Assembly: GCA_965153455.1 (NCBI GenBank)
Contig: OZ234494.1
Coordinates: 12,400,001-12,464,000, forward strand
From: Sphagnum compactum
Taxonomy: Eukaryota > Bryophyta > Sphagnopsida > Sphagnales
Length of the DNA stretch: 64,000 nucleotides
Direction of reading: 5' to 3'
The notes under the pieces were generated by a model that searched no databases, was not told where the DNA came from, and saw nothing but the letters and a program-made list of their open reading frames with translations. Shown one piece after another: positions 26,010-35,946 of this stretch (positions within the stretch are counted from its first letter, which is position 1; each line of letters begins with the position of its first letter). The position numbers were made by a program, and so were the translations under genes.

Positions 26010-26550
26010 GTAGGAACTACAAAACACATCTATGACAATTACACATTGAAACAAAGACAACTGATCTCACATGGTTTCCAATTTTGTGAATGTCATGTTA
26101 TAGATAGAAATATTAAACCAGTGCCACATTTCTTATATGTGACACCCATCCTTTATTTTTCTTAAGGCTTTTTAAAGGTCTTTTACAACCTTCAAATTAC
26201 TAAACTTTAACTATCTATGTTGTCCATTATTACCACTAAATTAAAGTGCATGATAACATTTTGTTCTACACTAAGGAATTGTCAGTTTAGTATTAGAAAC
26301 AAAGGAATTAATTGATGCTTTGCGATTTTTTGTCAAGCTCACTAACAATTTCTTTGAGTAAACTCTTGTGTTTACTTTTACAGTAACATTGAGTTTTTGC
26401 ATTACAAGTAGAACAAAACACTTCTATAGCAATAACACATTGAAACGAATATATTAAACCAATGGCACATTTATTATATATGATGCCCATCTTCTACTTT
26501 TCTTAAGGGTTTGTTTAGGTCTTTTACAACCTTCAAATTAGTGAAAGGCT
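26010..26550 (+). repeat. direct repeat of about 170-190 bp, two diverged copies
   Basis: Copies lie at about 26010-26200 and 26380-26545. They share the order CACATTGAAAC, ATATTAAACCA, GCACATTT.TTATAT, GCCCATC/CACCCATC, TTTTCTTAAGG and GGTCTTTTACAACCTTCAAATTA. No coding signal is seen. The copies lie close behind the Helitron relic and may belong to it or to a nested element. Confidence 0.6.
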
Positions 26551-27099
26551 AGTCTCAACTCATAATCACATTTTTACCAACACATTTTTAAAACGTTAAA
26601 GCTTATGTTCTTCAAATAATGACATGTCTTTTATTCATTTCATTTACAAACTTAAAGGCTCAGAAATGAACTTTATTATTTGTTCTTCTTTCCAATTTGG
26701 AGATAATTGTTCCACATGCCAAACACTAAAATAGCAATGCAGATTTTTGATTTCAAATAAACTTTACTTGTTTTCACTTTCCTTCAAAATTAACATTTTA
26801 ACTATATCTTCACCTCGGATCAGGAATTATATTGTATTTTAGTAGCATGCTGCAACTCACTGTTTTACCCTACTATCTAAATCTGACAATTTCAAAAAAC
26901 AATTCCTCAAAATTAGATTTTTTTGGACCATTTTCTTCAAAAAGAACCTTTGCATTTTTATTTTTTATTTTTTATTTATTTTTAAAATTTTAATTATTTT
27001 TTTATTTGTGGGGTCAAAAACACACTATGGTTGTAGCATATTTTGATCTGAAGGTTCCTTCTCTAATGACATCACTAAAAACTGCAGTCAATATCAGGT
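26551..27099. other. AT-rich noncoding DNA
   Basis: No gene or named element seen. A T/A-rich low-complexity run lies at about 26945-27005. Confidence 0.4.
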
Positions 27100-27204
27100 A
27101 AACCCTAAACCCTAAACCCAACAGTCAACTGCCAGTTAACCCTAGGTTCCATACAATTTAACCCAACAGTCAACTGCCAGTTAACCCTAGGTTCCATACA
27201 ATTT
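27100..27204 (+). repeat. telomere-like motif plus exact 45-bp tandem duplication
   Basis: Nearly three units of the plant telomere-type repeat AAACCCT (27100-27119) run straight into two identical 45-base units (27115-27159 and 27160-27204). The unit starts AACCCAACAGTCAACTGCC and ends CCATACAATTT. No difference between the two units is seen, so the duplication is recent or kept uniform. Confidence 0.85.
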
Positions 27205-27229
27205 TCCCCCTAAAAAATATTTTAAAAAT

Positions 27230-27390
27230 TCCAGTTCCTGTTCTAGAACTCAGTACCGGTTTGGTTCCAGTTCCAGAACCGGATCCAGTTTTAAAACCTG
27301 ATTCTGGTTATGGTTCCAGAAATCAGACCCAGTTCTAGTTCAGCTTTTACTAGTCGGAACCAGAACCGGTAGTTTTAACCGGCCCAACAG
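27230..27390. repeat. degenerate GGTTCC / AACCGG hexamer-rich block
   Basis: Short strings such as CCAGTTC, GGTTCC, AACCGG and CAGTTCTAG recur over 160 bases on both strands. This looks like a decayed microsatellite. It lies about 400-550 bases upstream of the TGD1-like start codon. Confidence 0.5.
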
Positions 27391-27782
27391 TGGTCCTTGC
27401 GATACTAGAAGCACTCTGATGATATCCGTACATCACGGGTAAAAGCGGGTTCCAAAAATGCCAAATAACCGGCCAGGAAGGAATGCTTGAAATTTGCATT
27501 TAGGGCAGAACAAGGAGCTCAGGAGTGCGCTTTGCAGAGAAAGGTCGCGGGGGTGTGGCCATCGCCCGCGCTTCTCTCTTCTTGTCGACCGCTGCTCCTC
27601 AATTAGGCTCCAAATTCAGAGACTTTGATGTTCACCAGCTTCATCCTCAAGAGAGAGTGATGGTGGGCAGGCATTCGGGCGGCTGTAAATTGTCTGCTCC
27701 ATCGTCGTGTCAAAAAATCCGTGGTGAAGAGAAATTCGGGCCGATGTGATTGATTTCCGTCCTCGTAGAAAACAACACAGAG

Positions 27783-30763
27783 ATGGCAACGCTCCAGCAG
27801 GCTTGTTTCCTAGGAATCTCTCAAGTTTTCTCTGACAATCGTCGTCGACGGCTGTCGGTAACATCTTCGGTTATCCGATGTTCGCTACGTCGAACTCTTG
27901 CGGCTGGTTTTGAGGTAACAGATTGTGTGGACAGGTTGCCGGCGATGATCCTTGGAAGCCGATGTTGTTGTTGTTGTTGCGAGTATCCCTGTTTGCGGAG
28001 GAGGCGACTTGCGGGGAGGGTTTGCGTGAACCACAGGAGGACGAGGAGAGCAGTAGTAGATGCGAGTATTGGCGGAGAGTACGGCGAGCGTTGGAGCGAC
28101 TTGATTGCCACCACGACAACGGCCGCTGTGGCAACGACATTGGCAGCCACTACGAATGAAGACGGAGCCACGGTTCCCACCCCTCTTCCTCTGTCACTAG
28201 AAGAAGTACAATCCAGACCTCTTCTTGGAAGCTGGAAACCACCACGTTACTTGTGGCGAGCTATAGCGGCATTCATTATTGCAGGCCAGGTTAGCTTTTG
28301 CTTCTTCCTTATCTCTCCGCCCTACTCACCGATCTCAGGCACAATTTTCCATCTTCTTTTTGCAACATAAGTCTATGCAGAGGTTTTTTGCATTGAAATG
28401 ACCTTGAGAGGTTAGAATGGCTGGTCTCTCAAGGTCATCCATTTGATGGTAGCCAAGGTAATGTGGTTTCTTTGGAACACCTTTCCTTCCAGTTGCAACA
28501 CAAAATTCCTGAGTTGGAGAGGTTGAATTGGAGAGAACTAGAGATGCTAACTATTGCTGGTCAATTGCAGGTAGTAATAAGATCCATTACAGGCAGGGTT
28601 CATGTCCGGAACACCTTACAGCAGCTTGAGCTTATTGGACCACGATCGCTTGGTGTCAGCCTCCTCACAGCTTCGTTTGTTGGGATGGTTTTTACAATTC
28701 AGGTACATTGCACTTTGTTCCATGCTTTTGTTCACTCAATAGGTAAAACTTGTACTTGTTGATGACTTCCTGCAAATAATTAGCTTTGGGTAAACTAGCT
28801 GGTCATGAGGAGGCATGAGAGGGAAAGGAGAAGAATGACATCATGTCTGCCAAGAAGCATGAGTATGTGTTTTTCACTTAACAGTGGCTACTTCCATTCT
28901 GAATGAAAACATTTTCTACTCTTACTCTGGTGGACATTGTGGTTGCTGAAAACTTCCACAAGGATTCAGAAGCGCCTCAAGTCTGACCTTTGGGTTTACT
29001 CATAGACCCACTTTAGCACTAGGATAACAGCCAGGAGCCATTACTCACTGGGCTATTGATGCAAACCTAGTGGAGAGATAAACATTGGGAAATCCAGGTA
29101 AGCTGAAATTCACATTTCAGGTTGCCCTCAAGAAATTCTTGCAATTGGAATTTGCACTTCCTGTTTCCAGTGAAATGGACCATCACAGCTAAGTTGAGAT
29201 AATTTTTTAACCAGCAGTGTTCAAGAAACGAAATCTTTTCCTGGATCCAGTCTCAGTGCAAAACATGAGATTTTGATGCCTGGCAGTTTGCATCCATCTT
29301 GCAATAAATAAATACAAATATTCAATAATGGCTGAACATTCAGGAGGTTTGGCTTACAGTTTGTGCGAGAGTTTGCAAGGCTGGGGCTGACAAGGTCTGT
29401 TGGAGGTGTGCTGTCTCTGGCTCTGGCAAGAGAGCTTTCCCCTGTAGTGACTGCCATCATCATGGCTGGCAGAGTTGGCAGTGCATTCGCTGCAGAGCTT
29501 GGCACCATGCAGGTACCTAGTGCATTTTTATTGTCTTCATGGAACAATTGGTGCAAAGTTGTAGTAATTTGTTGTTTTCTTTAGATGCTCCTATTACCAA
29601 GGGGTTTACACAGTATATGAGTTGTTGGGGCTCCTTCTTTGGCTTCTTCTTCTATGGTTTAAAAGGACATTTTTCTTGTCTTAAGATAAAAAATTCTGCA
29701 ATGGACTGCTTATTATCAACTTGGGAGTTGACATGCCCAAGTTTTCTGCACTAAGATTAGGAGGCCAAACTCTATCTAGGCTTTTGGAATAAGTTTCATC
29801 TCTCTCTCTAATCTTCCCTCAACCTCCAATCTACTTGCTGATCTACACTAGTTTTATGAAGGCACTTTGGAGAAGGAATGAACAAGCTGTGGATTTCACC
29901 AGGGAGATGCAGTGCCTCTGCTAGTGTGAACAACTAGAGAGCATATGGATTCTCCTTGGGCAACCTCATGGAGTTGGGAAATCAAGTGTCCTTCTCAGTC
30001 TGCATTCTGCATTTTTAGGTGAGGCATCCATGGCAAATGCCTGTTTTGGGATGGCCTCTTGTTGGCTGAAGAGTTTGGATATTTCACTCGTCACAAACTG
30101 TGTTACCTGGCTTAGGCATTTTTGGTTAGGATAGAGCACTTTTGGTTCCAGGATGATTTATGCTATTCTACTCTCTGGTCTGTTGACTCTTGGAGTGTCC
30201 CTGAACACCAATCATGTTTCTTTTCTTCTTGCTTTCTGATTCTGTTTTGTTGCCGGTTGCTGTGTTGTCGGTGTTTGCTTTACACATTTTAGAACTGAAG
30301 CTGATTCTTTTCTGTTTGCATCCAGGTGTCAGAGCAGACAGATACTTTGCGAGTCCTAAGAACAGATCCTGTGGATTACCTGGTGACTCCTAGGGTGATT
30401 GCATCCTGTATCTCTTTGCCCATTTTGACTGTCATGTGCTTCTCAGTAGCCATGGCTGCAAGTGTGCTGCTTGCAGATGCAGTGTACAATGTGAGCTCCA
30501 ACATCATCTTGGAGTCAGCAGCTAGGGCTCTGCAACCCTGGGATCTTATCAGCACTATGATAAAATCAGTTGTGTTTGGGGGTATTATCTCTGTTGTCAG
30601 CTGTACATGGGGCGTCACTACCCTAGGGGGTGCAAAGGGTGTTGGAGAATCAACCACTTCAGCTGTTGTCATTTCTTTGGTGTGCATCTTCATAGCTGAC
30701 TTCATACTTTCTTGGCTCTTCTTCCAAGGAGCTGGAGATGCATTGAAGGCTGCCATGGGCTAA
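27783..30763 (+). CDS. TGD1: TGD1-like permease of the plastid lipid importer (MlaE family)
   Basis: In Arabidopsis TGD1 is the permease of the TGD1-TGD2-TGD3 ABC transporter in the inner chloroplast envelope. It brings ER-derived lipid precursors into the plastid for galactolipid synthesis. Four phase-0 exons (27783-28289, 28571-28702, 29360-29512, 30326-30763) join to 409 aa. The first 90 or so residues are Ser/Arg/Cys-rich without homology, as in a transit peptide, and include a run of six cysteines from a TGC/TGT tract. From PPRYLWR onward the protein is collinear with TGD1/MlaE: NTLQQLE, GPRSLGVSLL, FVGMVFTIQ, ARELSPVVTAI, AGRVGSAFAAELGTMQ, VSEQTDTLRVL, TPRVIA, GAKGVGESTTSAVV, FFQGAGD. 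Several membrane helices lie in the last 240 residues. ATG 27783 is the first in-frame ATG; a short upstream frame ends at 27749. A possible AATAAA lies at 31428-31433. The N terminus is longer than in the Arabidopsis protein (about 350 aa). Confidence 0.95.
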
Positions 30764-31460
30764 ACTTTTGCTTAGGTACTCAATTTACTATTCCTCAATT
30801 CCATTTTTTCTGGTGCTCTCAACTTTGGAATGTTGGTGTTCCAAAGTTGAAAAGTACCAAGTCTGACAGTTGTGCAGTAAAGAAAGCCACAAAAGTCCAG
30901 GCTCAAGTACATAACATTGGTCCATTCACTTTCTTTGTCTTGCTCTTCCTCTCTCTCACCCTTTGTCTTCTGCTCCATTTTTGTGCTATGGCATACAAAA
31001 CTAGAGCAGAAGGTGTGGAGTCAACAACACCTTTGAATGCACTAACACAGTTACTGTGCAAGTGTATTTTGGTATTTAAATGGCTGGGAGTTGGCATTCA
31101 CATGCCAGTGATGTTCTGCCAGCACACTCCTTTGGACATTGCTACATGGTTTTTAGGTTTGAGTACAGGCCATGACATTTTGAGGCTGCGTGTTGCTGCT
31201 TATGTGAAGCTTTAAGATGATCAAACCTACCAGGCCGTGCAGGAGAAGATTGTAGTTTTACATCAAGAGATCAGGATTAGAAAGTGGTTCCATATGCAGT
31301 GTTTCTACCAGACCAATTCATGAGTCGTTGAGGGATTAGGACTCCAATTTCCCTCTGCATTTTTGAGCTTTTGAAGAGAAGATCCACCCCCATCTAGTAC
31401 TTGGGGCTCTACCAGGGTTTTTTCTTAAATAAAGTGTTGTGTGATGTAGCCAAACTTCAC
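30764..31460 (+). other. probable 3' UTR of the TGD1-like gene
   Basis: Noncoding sequence without repeats, ending near AATAAA (31428-31433). An open frame at 30712-31215 overlaps the last coding exon in another frame. It shows no family signal and is rejected as a gene. Confidence 0.4.
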
Positions 31461-33114
31461 AGGAAGATTTAGCCAAATTTGGCTATAAACCAGATGCGAA
31501 AGTAGAAAAATCTAATAATCCTTTTATATTTTTTCTCTACCTTTTAGAAGTTAGAACCCGGTGTAGAAATCAGTTGATTTTTTATTATAAAATTTGGAAT
31601 CTGGCGAATTAAGGTCATTTCTTTCACAAAATTCGTTTGTATGTGTTGGACTCATATTTTTTAGGTTGAAAAAAAAGGAAAAATGCACCAAAAAACACAG
31701 GCCTCTACTAGTGCCTATGTGTCTAATAGGTGCAGAATAGTGTGCACGTTGTGTGCTGCTCCTCACACCAAAATGAAATTCTGGACGATGGGACATTGTA
31801 GAGTGAGGATTAGGTGAATGTCACTCACTATAGGGATCAATCATTCTGATTGGGCAATCAAAGCCAATTATATTTCTTTACTGGCCGTTTGGAAAAGCAT
31901 TGAATGCTGTGCTATATTTTGCTTTTAGAAAGCACTAAATCGTGTGCATATTTTTATAGGTGCAAATTCAGTTTCACATTATTTAAAAGAGTTATTGGTA
32001 AAGTCACCCTATCTTAACCAAGTATTTGGGCGTGCTTTCACCCCCTATCCTGTCTTTCAGTGGTATCCGCAAAGTAAGGAAATTTTATTAAATCTCAGTA
32101 TGAAATGCTGAAACTCGGCATTTAATGCACAAGGTTTGAGAGTAATTATAGCAGGCGTACAGGTAGGAACAGGGAAAATATATGTAAGAGCAGTGGAGGC
32201 GCTCAGGAAAAAGGAAAGACAAGATGCAACTCAGTTTACAACCAAAATTGGTGGAGAAACTAGTTTGGGTCCCAGTTATTTTGTTTTGTAAAATTTTCAT
32301 TCCCAGTCACATGTTTGATGCCCTATTAAGCCGAAAGTGGCCGTTCTCGCTCCCTAGTCGCCTTGATTTATGGATCACTCTAATGCCCAAGTTTCATTCA
32401 AATCATTGCCTAGAGGCCAACTGGTGCACTTGCTCTTCGACATATGGAAGAAGATCACCCACAATGATAGTTGACCAAAATTTTGTGATGTACCCAAAAG
32501 ATCAAAGATCTGAAAAACTCAATTTTCAACGACCAAATCTTGCATGGCATTTACAAACCAGTTTGATCTTCTAGGCTTCAAAGTGCAGAATCATTTTAAT
32601 GAGGAAAATACTTTTGGTGTTCAAGATTGAAAGGCCAAGGTACTTTGGGTTTTAATCATATTATTTTTACCTTATGGATTTACCCCAAGTTAATTGTGGT
32701 TTAGTCTTATGATTTGTCCACATAGTGCACATTGCACAATTACACTTACCTTTATACTATGCCTTCTATTTATCAATCATTGAATCATTTTCCACTTTTG
32801 AACACCCCCTTTCAAAAGGAGGGTTTCAATTGATACAAGCTTGTTTCATTGGATGCTAAAAAATCGTATTCCCAACAATGTTTAGTTCTACTTCTTGCAA
32901 TGTTAATGCCCATTTCTCATATTGAGAAAGCACATAATCATTTCAATTTGGGTTTTCTAATATAAATTGACATAAGTTTCAATTTGGTTACCTATGTGAA
33001 TTTGACTTCAATTCTATCACCTATTCTAGAGATGGGTGTAGAGGTGGAATTGTGACCCTCCAGTTGTTTGAGCATTTCATGAAAAACATATTGGTACTGG
33101 ACAATGGTCAGAGT

Positions 33115-33520
33115 TAACTGAACAGCTACCAGAACACCATCCATTGGAATCCTGTTATGATTCAGTGGCAGATGAACCCAACTGAGTTCACCTGAACTCA
33201 GTTAGGTTTCACCTAGGTAACCTATCCTTTAGAAGGATAGGTCTAAAGGATAGGTCAGGTTAGATAGGATAATACATGGTTAGTACAAAAATAAATAGGA
33301 TAATACATGGTTACTAGAGGTAAGTAGATGCATGTAGACTGTCAATACATAGGTAAAGATTAAAAGGTTGTTAGTAAATAGTCAGTAGAAACACAAATTG
33401 AGCTAACCACTGTGGTTAGCTAGGGATATGGAACCCAATGAAAAAGTGTTTCCTGTCCACCCGCCATCCATCTCATAGTGCACTTGTGGCTGTTGGTTCA
33501 TTGCGGCCCAGGAAAGGCTA
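33115..33520 (+). repeat. dispersed repeat family A, copy 2
   Basis: Same landmark order as 10440-10940: CCTGTTATGATTCAGT, GATGAACCCAACTGAGTT, GGTTTCACCTAGGTAACC, AAGGATAGGTC, a 10-bp perfect inverted repeat AGCTAACCAC-T-GTGGTTAGCT (33401-33421), GGAACCCAATGAAAAA, TTTCCTGTCCACC, and GTGCACTTGTGGCTGTTGGTTCA. It lies inside the loop of the large inverted repeat. Confidence 0.8.
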
Positions 33521-33534
33521 CAACATATCAGTCA

Positions 33535-33850
33535 CTATAACTGCACCTCTCACAAGGGCCAGAGTTAACCAGCACTCACCAGCAGACCATCAATTGCATC
33601 CAGTTACGAGCAGTGTAAGGGTGGGTATTAGAAACTGCACCAAACCCTGTTGGGTATGGATGGATCCGGGTATCAGAGTTGATAACCACGGCAACTCAGC
33701 TAACTCTGAGCTAACCACAGTGAATTGGCTAGGGAAATTGAACTCAATTGAAAAAAGTATTTCCTGTCCACTTACCATCCATCCTTTGTGATGGTGCGTG
33801 CTACTGATGTGTGCTGGTTTGCTCTGGCCTCTTATGTGCTGCTATTTGCA
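33535..33850 (+). repeat. family A, partial tandem copy
   Basis: It repeats the 3' half of the family A unit: CTAACCACAGTGAATTGGCTAGGG, GAACTCAATTGAAAAAAGTATTTCCTGTCCACTTACCATCCATC, then GTGTGCTGGTTTGC. It directly follows copy 2. Confidence 0.65.
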
Positions 33851-34693
33851 GCAAGTAACGGACCTGTTGCAGTTTGCACCAATTATAACGGTCTATCAGC
33901 GGCTTGGGTATAAGCTGCATGACTTTACGGGCTATATGGTAGGTCCCCCATGTGCAGGGAAATTCAAAAAATTCAAATTCAAGAGCCCCCCAAAAATGCC
34001 TCCCTCCCCTACTCCACTTCCCCTTCCAATGGTGGAGGTGTGTGTAGTGCACAATGTAGCTTAAGGCTATATATATATATTTAAAATTTTGAAATTGAGT
34101 GTTTTACTACTTCTCCTTCCACTGGTTTTCATTTTTGAAACTTGCAAAAACCTCTCATATATTAGAGATATCCGTAAAGTCAGGAAAAGACAACACCAGT
34201 ACCCTGAATGGTTTTCTGAGTTTCACCCTGTCTTTCTTCTTTTACCATGAGCGTCTCCACTTCTCCTACTATAATTCCTCTCGAACCTTGTGCATTAAAT
34301 GCTGAGATTCAGCATTTCGTACTTGAGTTTCAGCACTTCATACTGAGATTTAATAAAATTTCATTACTTTACGGATACTTACACGGGAGTGGTTAGGGGG
34401 TGAAAGGAGGCCCAAAGACAGGGTGAATTTGCGGAAATCTCTATTGTTTAAGCTTATAACCAAATTTGGCTAAATCTTCTTATGGCTGAGGGTCACCTTG
34501 ACAGCATCACAAAAGTTTCGTTTACCCGTTGGCTTATGGTTCTGGATTAAGTGATCTTTGATTCATTTGACTATTCCGCATTGATATATGCCTGTTGAAG
34601 TGTCCATGCAGACAAATGTTTTGGACAGTACAGCTTTTGCACGTCTGTTGATGATGTCTGAACCCTGAACTCTGAACACTCTTTTATTCCATT

Positions 34694-34711
34694 GGGGGGG
34701 GGGGGGGGGGG
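34694..34711 (+). repeat. G18 homopolymer
   Basis: Eighteen consecutive guanines followed by GAGAGGG-like sequence. It can form a G-quadruplex and is a likely site of length error. It sits at the edge of the reversed family A copy. Confidence 0.8.
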
Positions 34712-34714
34712 AGA

Positions 34715-34960
34715 GGGAATGGCCAGAGTGAATCAGCAGCACCCACTAGCACATGATGCAAGATGGATGGTTTGTGGACAGGATAACACTTTTTCATTCT
34801 GTTCCTGTCCCAGAGCTAACCAGAGTGGTTAGTTATGTACTAACCATGCACATGTATCTACCTACCTAGTAGCCAGCAAGTGCCTTTACATACTTAGTTA
34901 CCTACATGGTAACCTTTTCAATTCCTTACCTTCTTACCTATGTTACTTATTACCCAACTA
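34715..34960 (-). repeat. dispersed repeat family A, reversed copy
   Basis: On the minus strand it carries TACCTA strings in complement, the inverted repeat CTAACCA-GAG-TGGTTAG (34816-34832), the GGACAGGA/TTTTTCATT complement of the GAAAAA…TTCCTGTCC landmark, and the AGCAGCACCCAC complement of the GTGG-TGCTG end. It lies in opposite orientation to copy 2, 1.3 kb away. Confidence 0.7.
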
Positions 34961-34964
34961 TTTT

Positions 34965-35400
34965 TTGTGGAGAGAAACTTGTTAAAATGTGTTTTTTCCA
35001 AGTGAAAAACGTTTTAGGTATTTTTCGTGAAGAATTTTGAAATTTGGAGGAAAGCTTAGACAATTGTGTTTTTCCAGTCTAAAATGTGTTTCGGTGGCGA
35101 TATTTCTTTATTTTTCTGATATTTTATTTAAAGACTCTTGGACAACCGAGTGTTTTTGCAGTGTAAGTTTTGTTAGGTGATTTTTCTTTAGTGGCGAATT
35201 TTCGCTATTTCGTGAAAAAAATAAAATTAGAAAAACTTGGACAAACATGTATTTTCAGTGCAAAAAGTGTTGAGGTGATTTTTGTCCTGACAAATGTAGC
35301 TACTATTTTTTGAGAGAAAACTTGGACCAATTTGTGTTTTTCCAGTATAAAATGTGTATTCTCAGCCAAAGAAAATCGCTACTTTTTGCAAGATGAAAAA
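34965..35400 (+). repeat. degenerate tandem repeat, unit about 87 bp, five copies
   Basis: The core AACTTGGACAA..TGTGTTTTTCCAGT.TAAAATGTGTT recurs at about 34971, 35052, 35138, 35234 and 35321 (spacings 81-96). Several units are followed by GGTGATTTTTCTT and GGCGA…TCGCTA strings. The array ends about 550 bases before the glucanase start codon. Confidence 0.7.
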
Positions 35401-35747
35401 TTTTAAGTAAAAAAATTAATTAAAAAATTAACTTAAAATAGTAGATTAGTTTTTTGAAAATAAAAATAACACTAAACACACACATACAATGTCCACTCTC
35501 ACCGTTAGAACTTAGATTAGGCACTCCAAAAAAAGACCCAAGATTTAAAAACAGAAAACAGGAGGAAAAAAAAACAGAAAAAGAAAAGACAAGAAACGAA
35601 CGAAGACGAAGAAGAACAAGAACAAGTCTTTGGTGGCGTCTTTCGTCGCGTACTCTTCTCTGCTGCTGCTTCTTGTTGCCGCTGCAGCTATGCGCTTCCT
35701 CTGCTGCCACGTTCTGTCTCGATTATGGCGCACTTTGCTTCTTTCTC

Positions 35748-35781
35748 TCGTCGTCGTCGTCGGAGGAGGAGGAGGAGGAGC
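35748..35781 (+). repeat. (GTC)n then (GGA)n microsatellites in the glucanase 5' region
   Basis: Five GTC-type triplets run directly into six GGA triplets, about 170 bases before the glucanase ATG. This is probably 5' UTR or promoter sequence. The open frames across it are low complexity. Confidence 0.7.
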
Positions 35782-35946
35782 AAGTGTAGTAGACTAGTGA
35801 TAGTAGTCTTTTGTGCTCAGATTCTCATGTAAATAGTGTTTTGGTTTCCTAGCATTGCTTCTTCTTCTTCTGCAGCTTCTTTGACGACTTCTTCATTGCT
35901 CCAGTTGTTTATTCTTTGTATTGGATTCTCGGGTTTGTTCAAAACC

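Larger units (their letters stand above)
31463..34480. repeat. large inverted repeat (foldback-like), arms about 250-270 bp
   Basis: The left arm (31463-31491 plus 32000-32245) matches the reverse complement of the right arm (34195-34436 plus 34454-34480). Shared landmarks are AAGATTTAGCCAAATTTGG, TTTCACCCCCTA, ATCCG.AAAGTAA.GAAATTT, TTATTAAATCTCAGTATGAA, GCATTTAATGCACAAGGTT, GAATTATAG.AGG and AAAGACA. The two parts of the left arm are about 500 bases apart but only about 20 apart on the right, so the left arm may carry an insert (31492-31999). The loop of nearly 2 kb holds family A copies and no gene. The shape suits a foldback transposon or two head-to-head elements. Confidence 0.75.

Noticed and set aside
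27821-28180. Overlapping open frames on both strands over TGD1 exon 1
   Set aside because: They are by-products of triplet-rich GC sequence in the transit-peptide region.
30712-31215. Open frame of 167 aa overlapping the end of the TGD1-like gene
   Set aside because: It runs in another frame through the last coding exon and its 3' UTR, with no domain. The TGD1 frame is firmly supported by homology.
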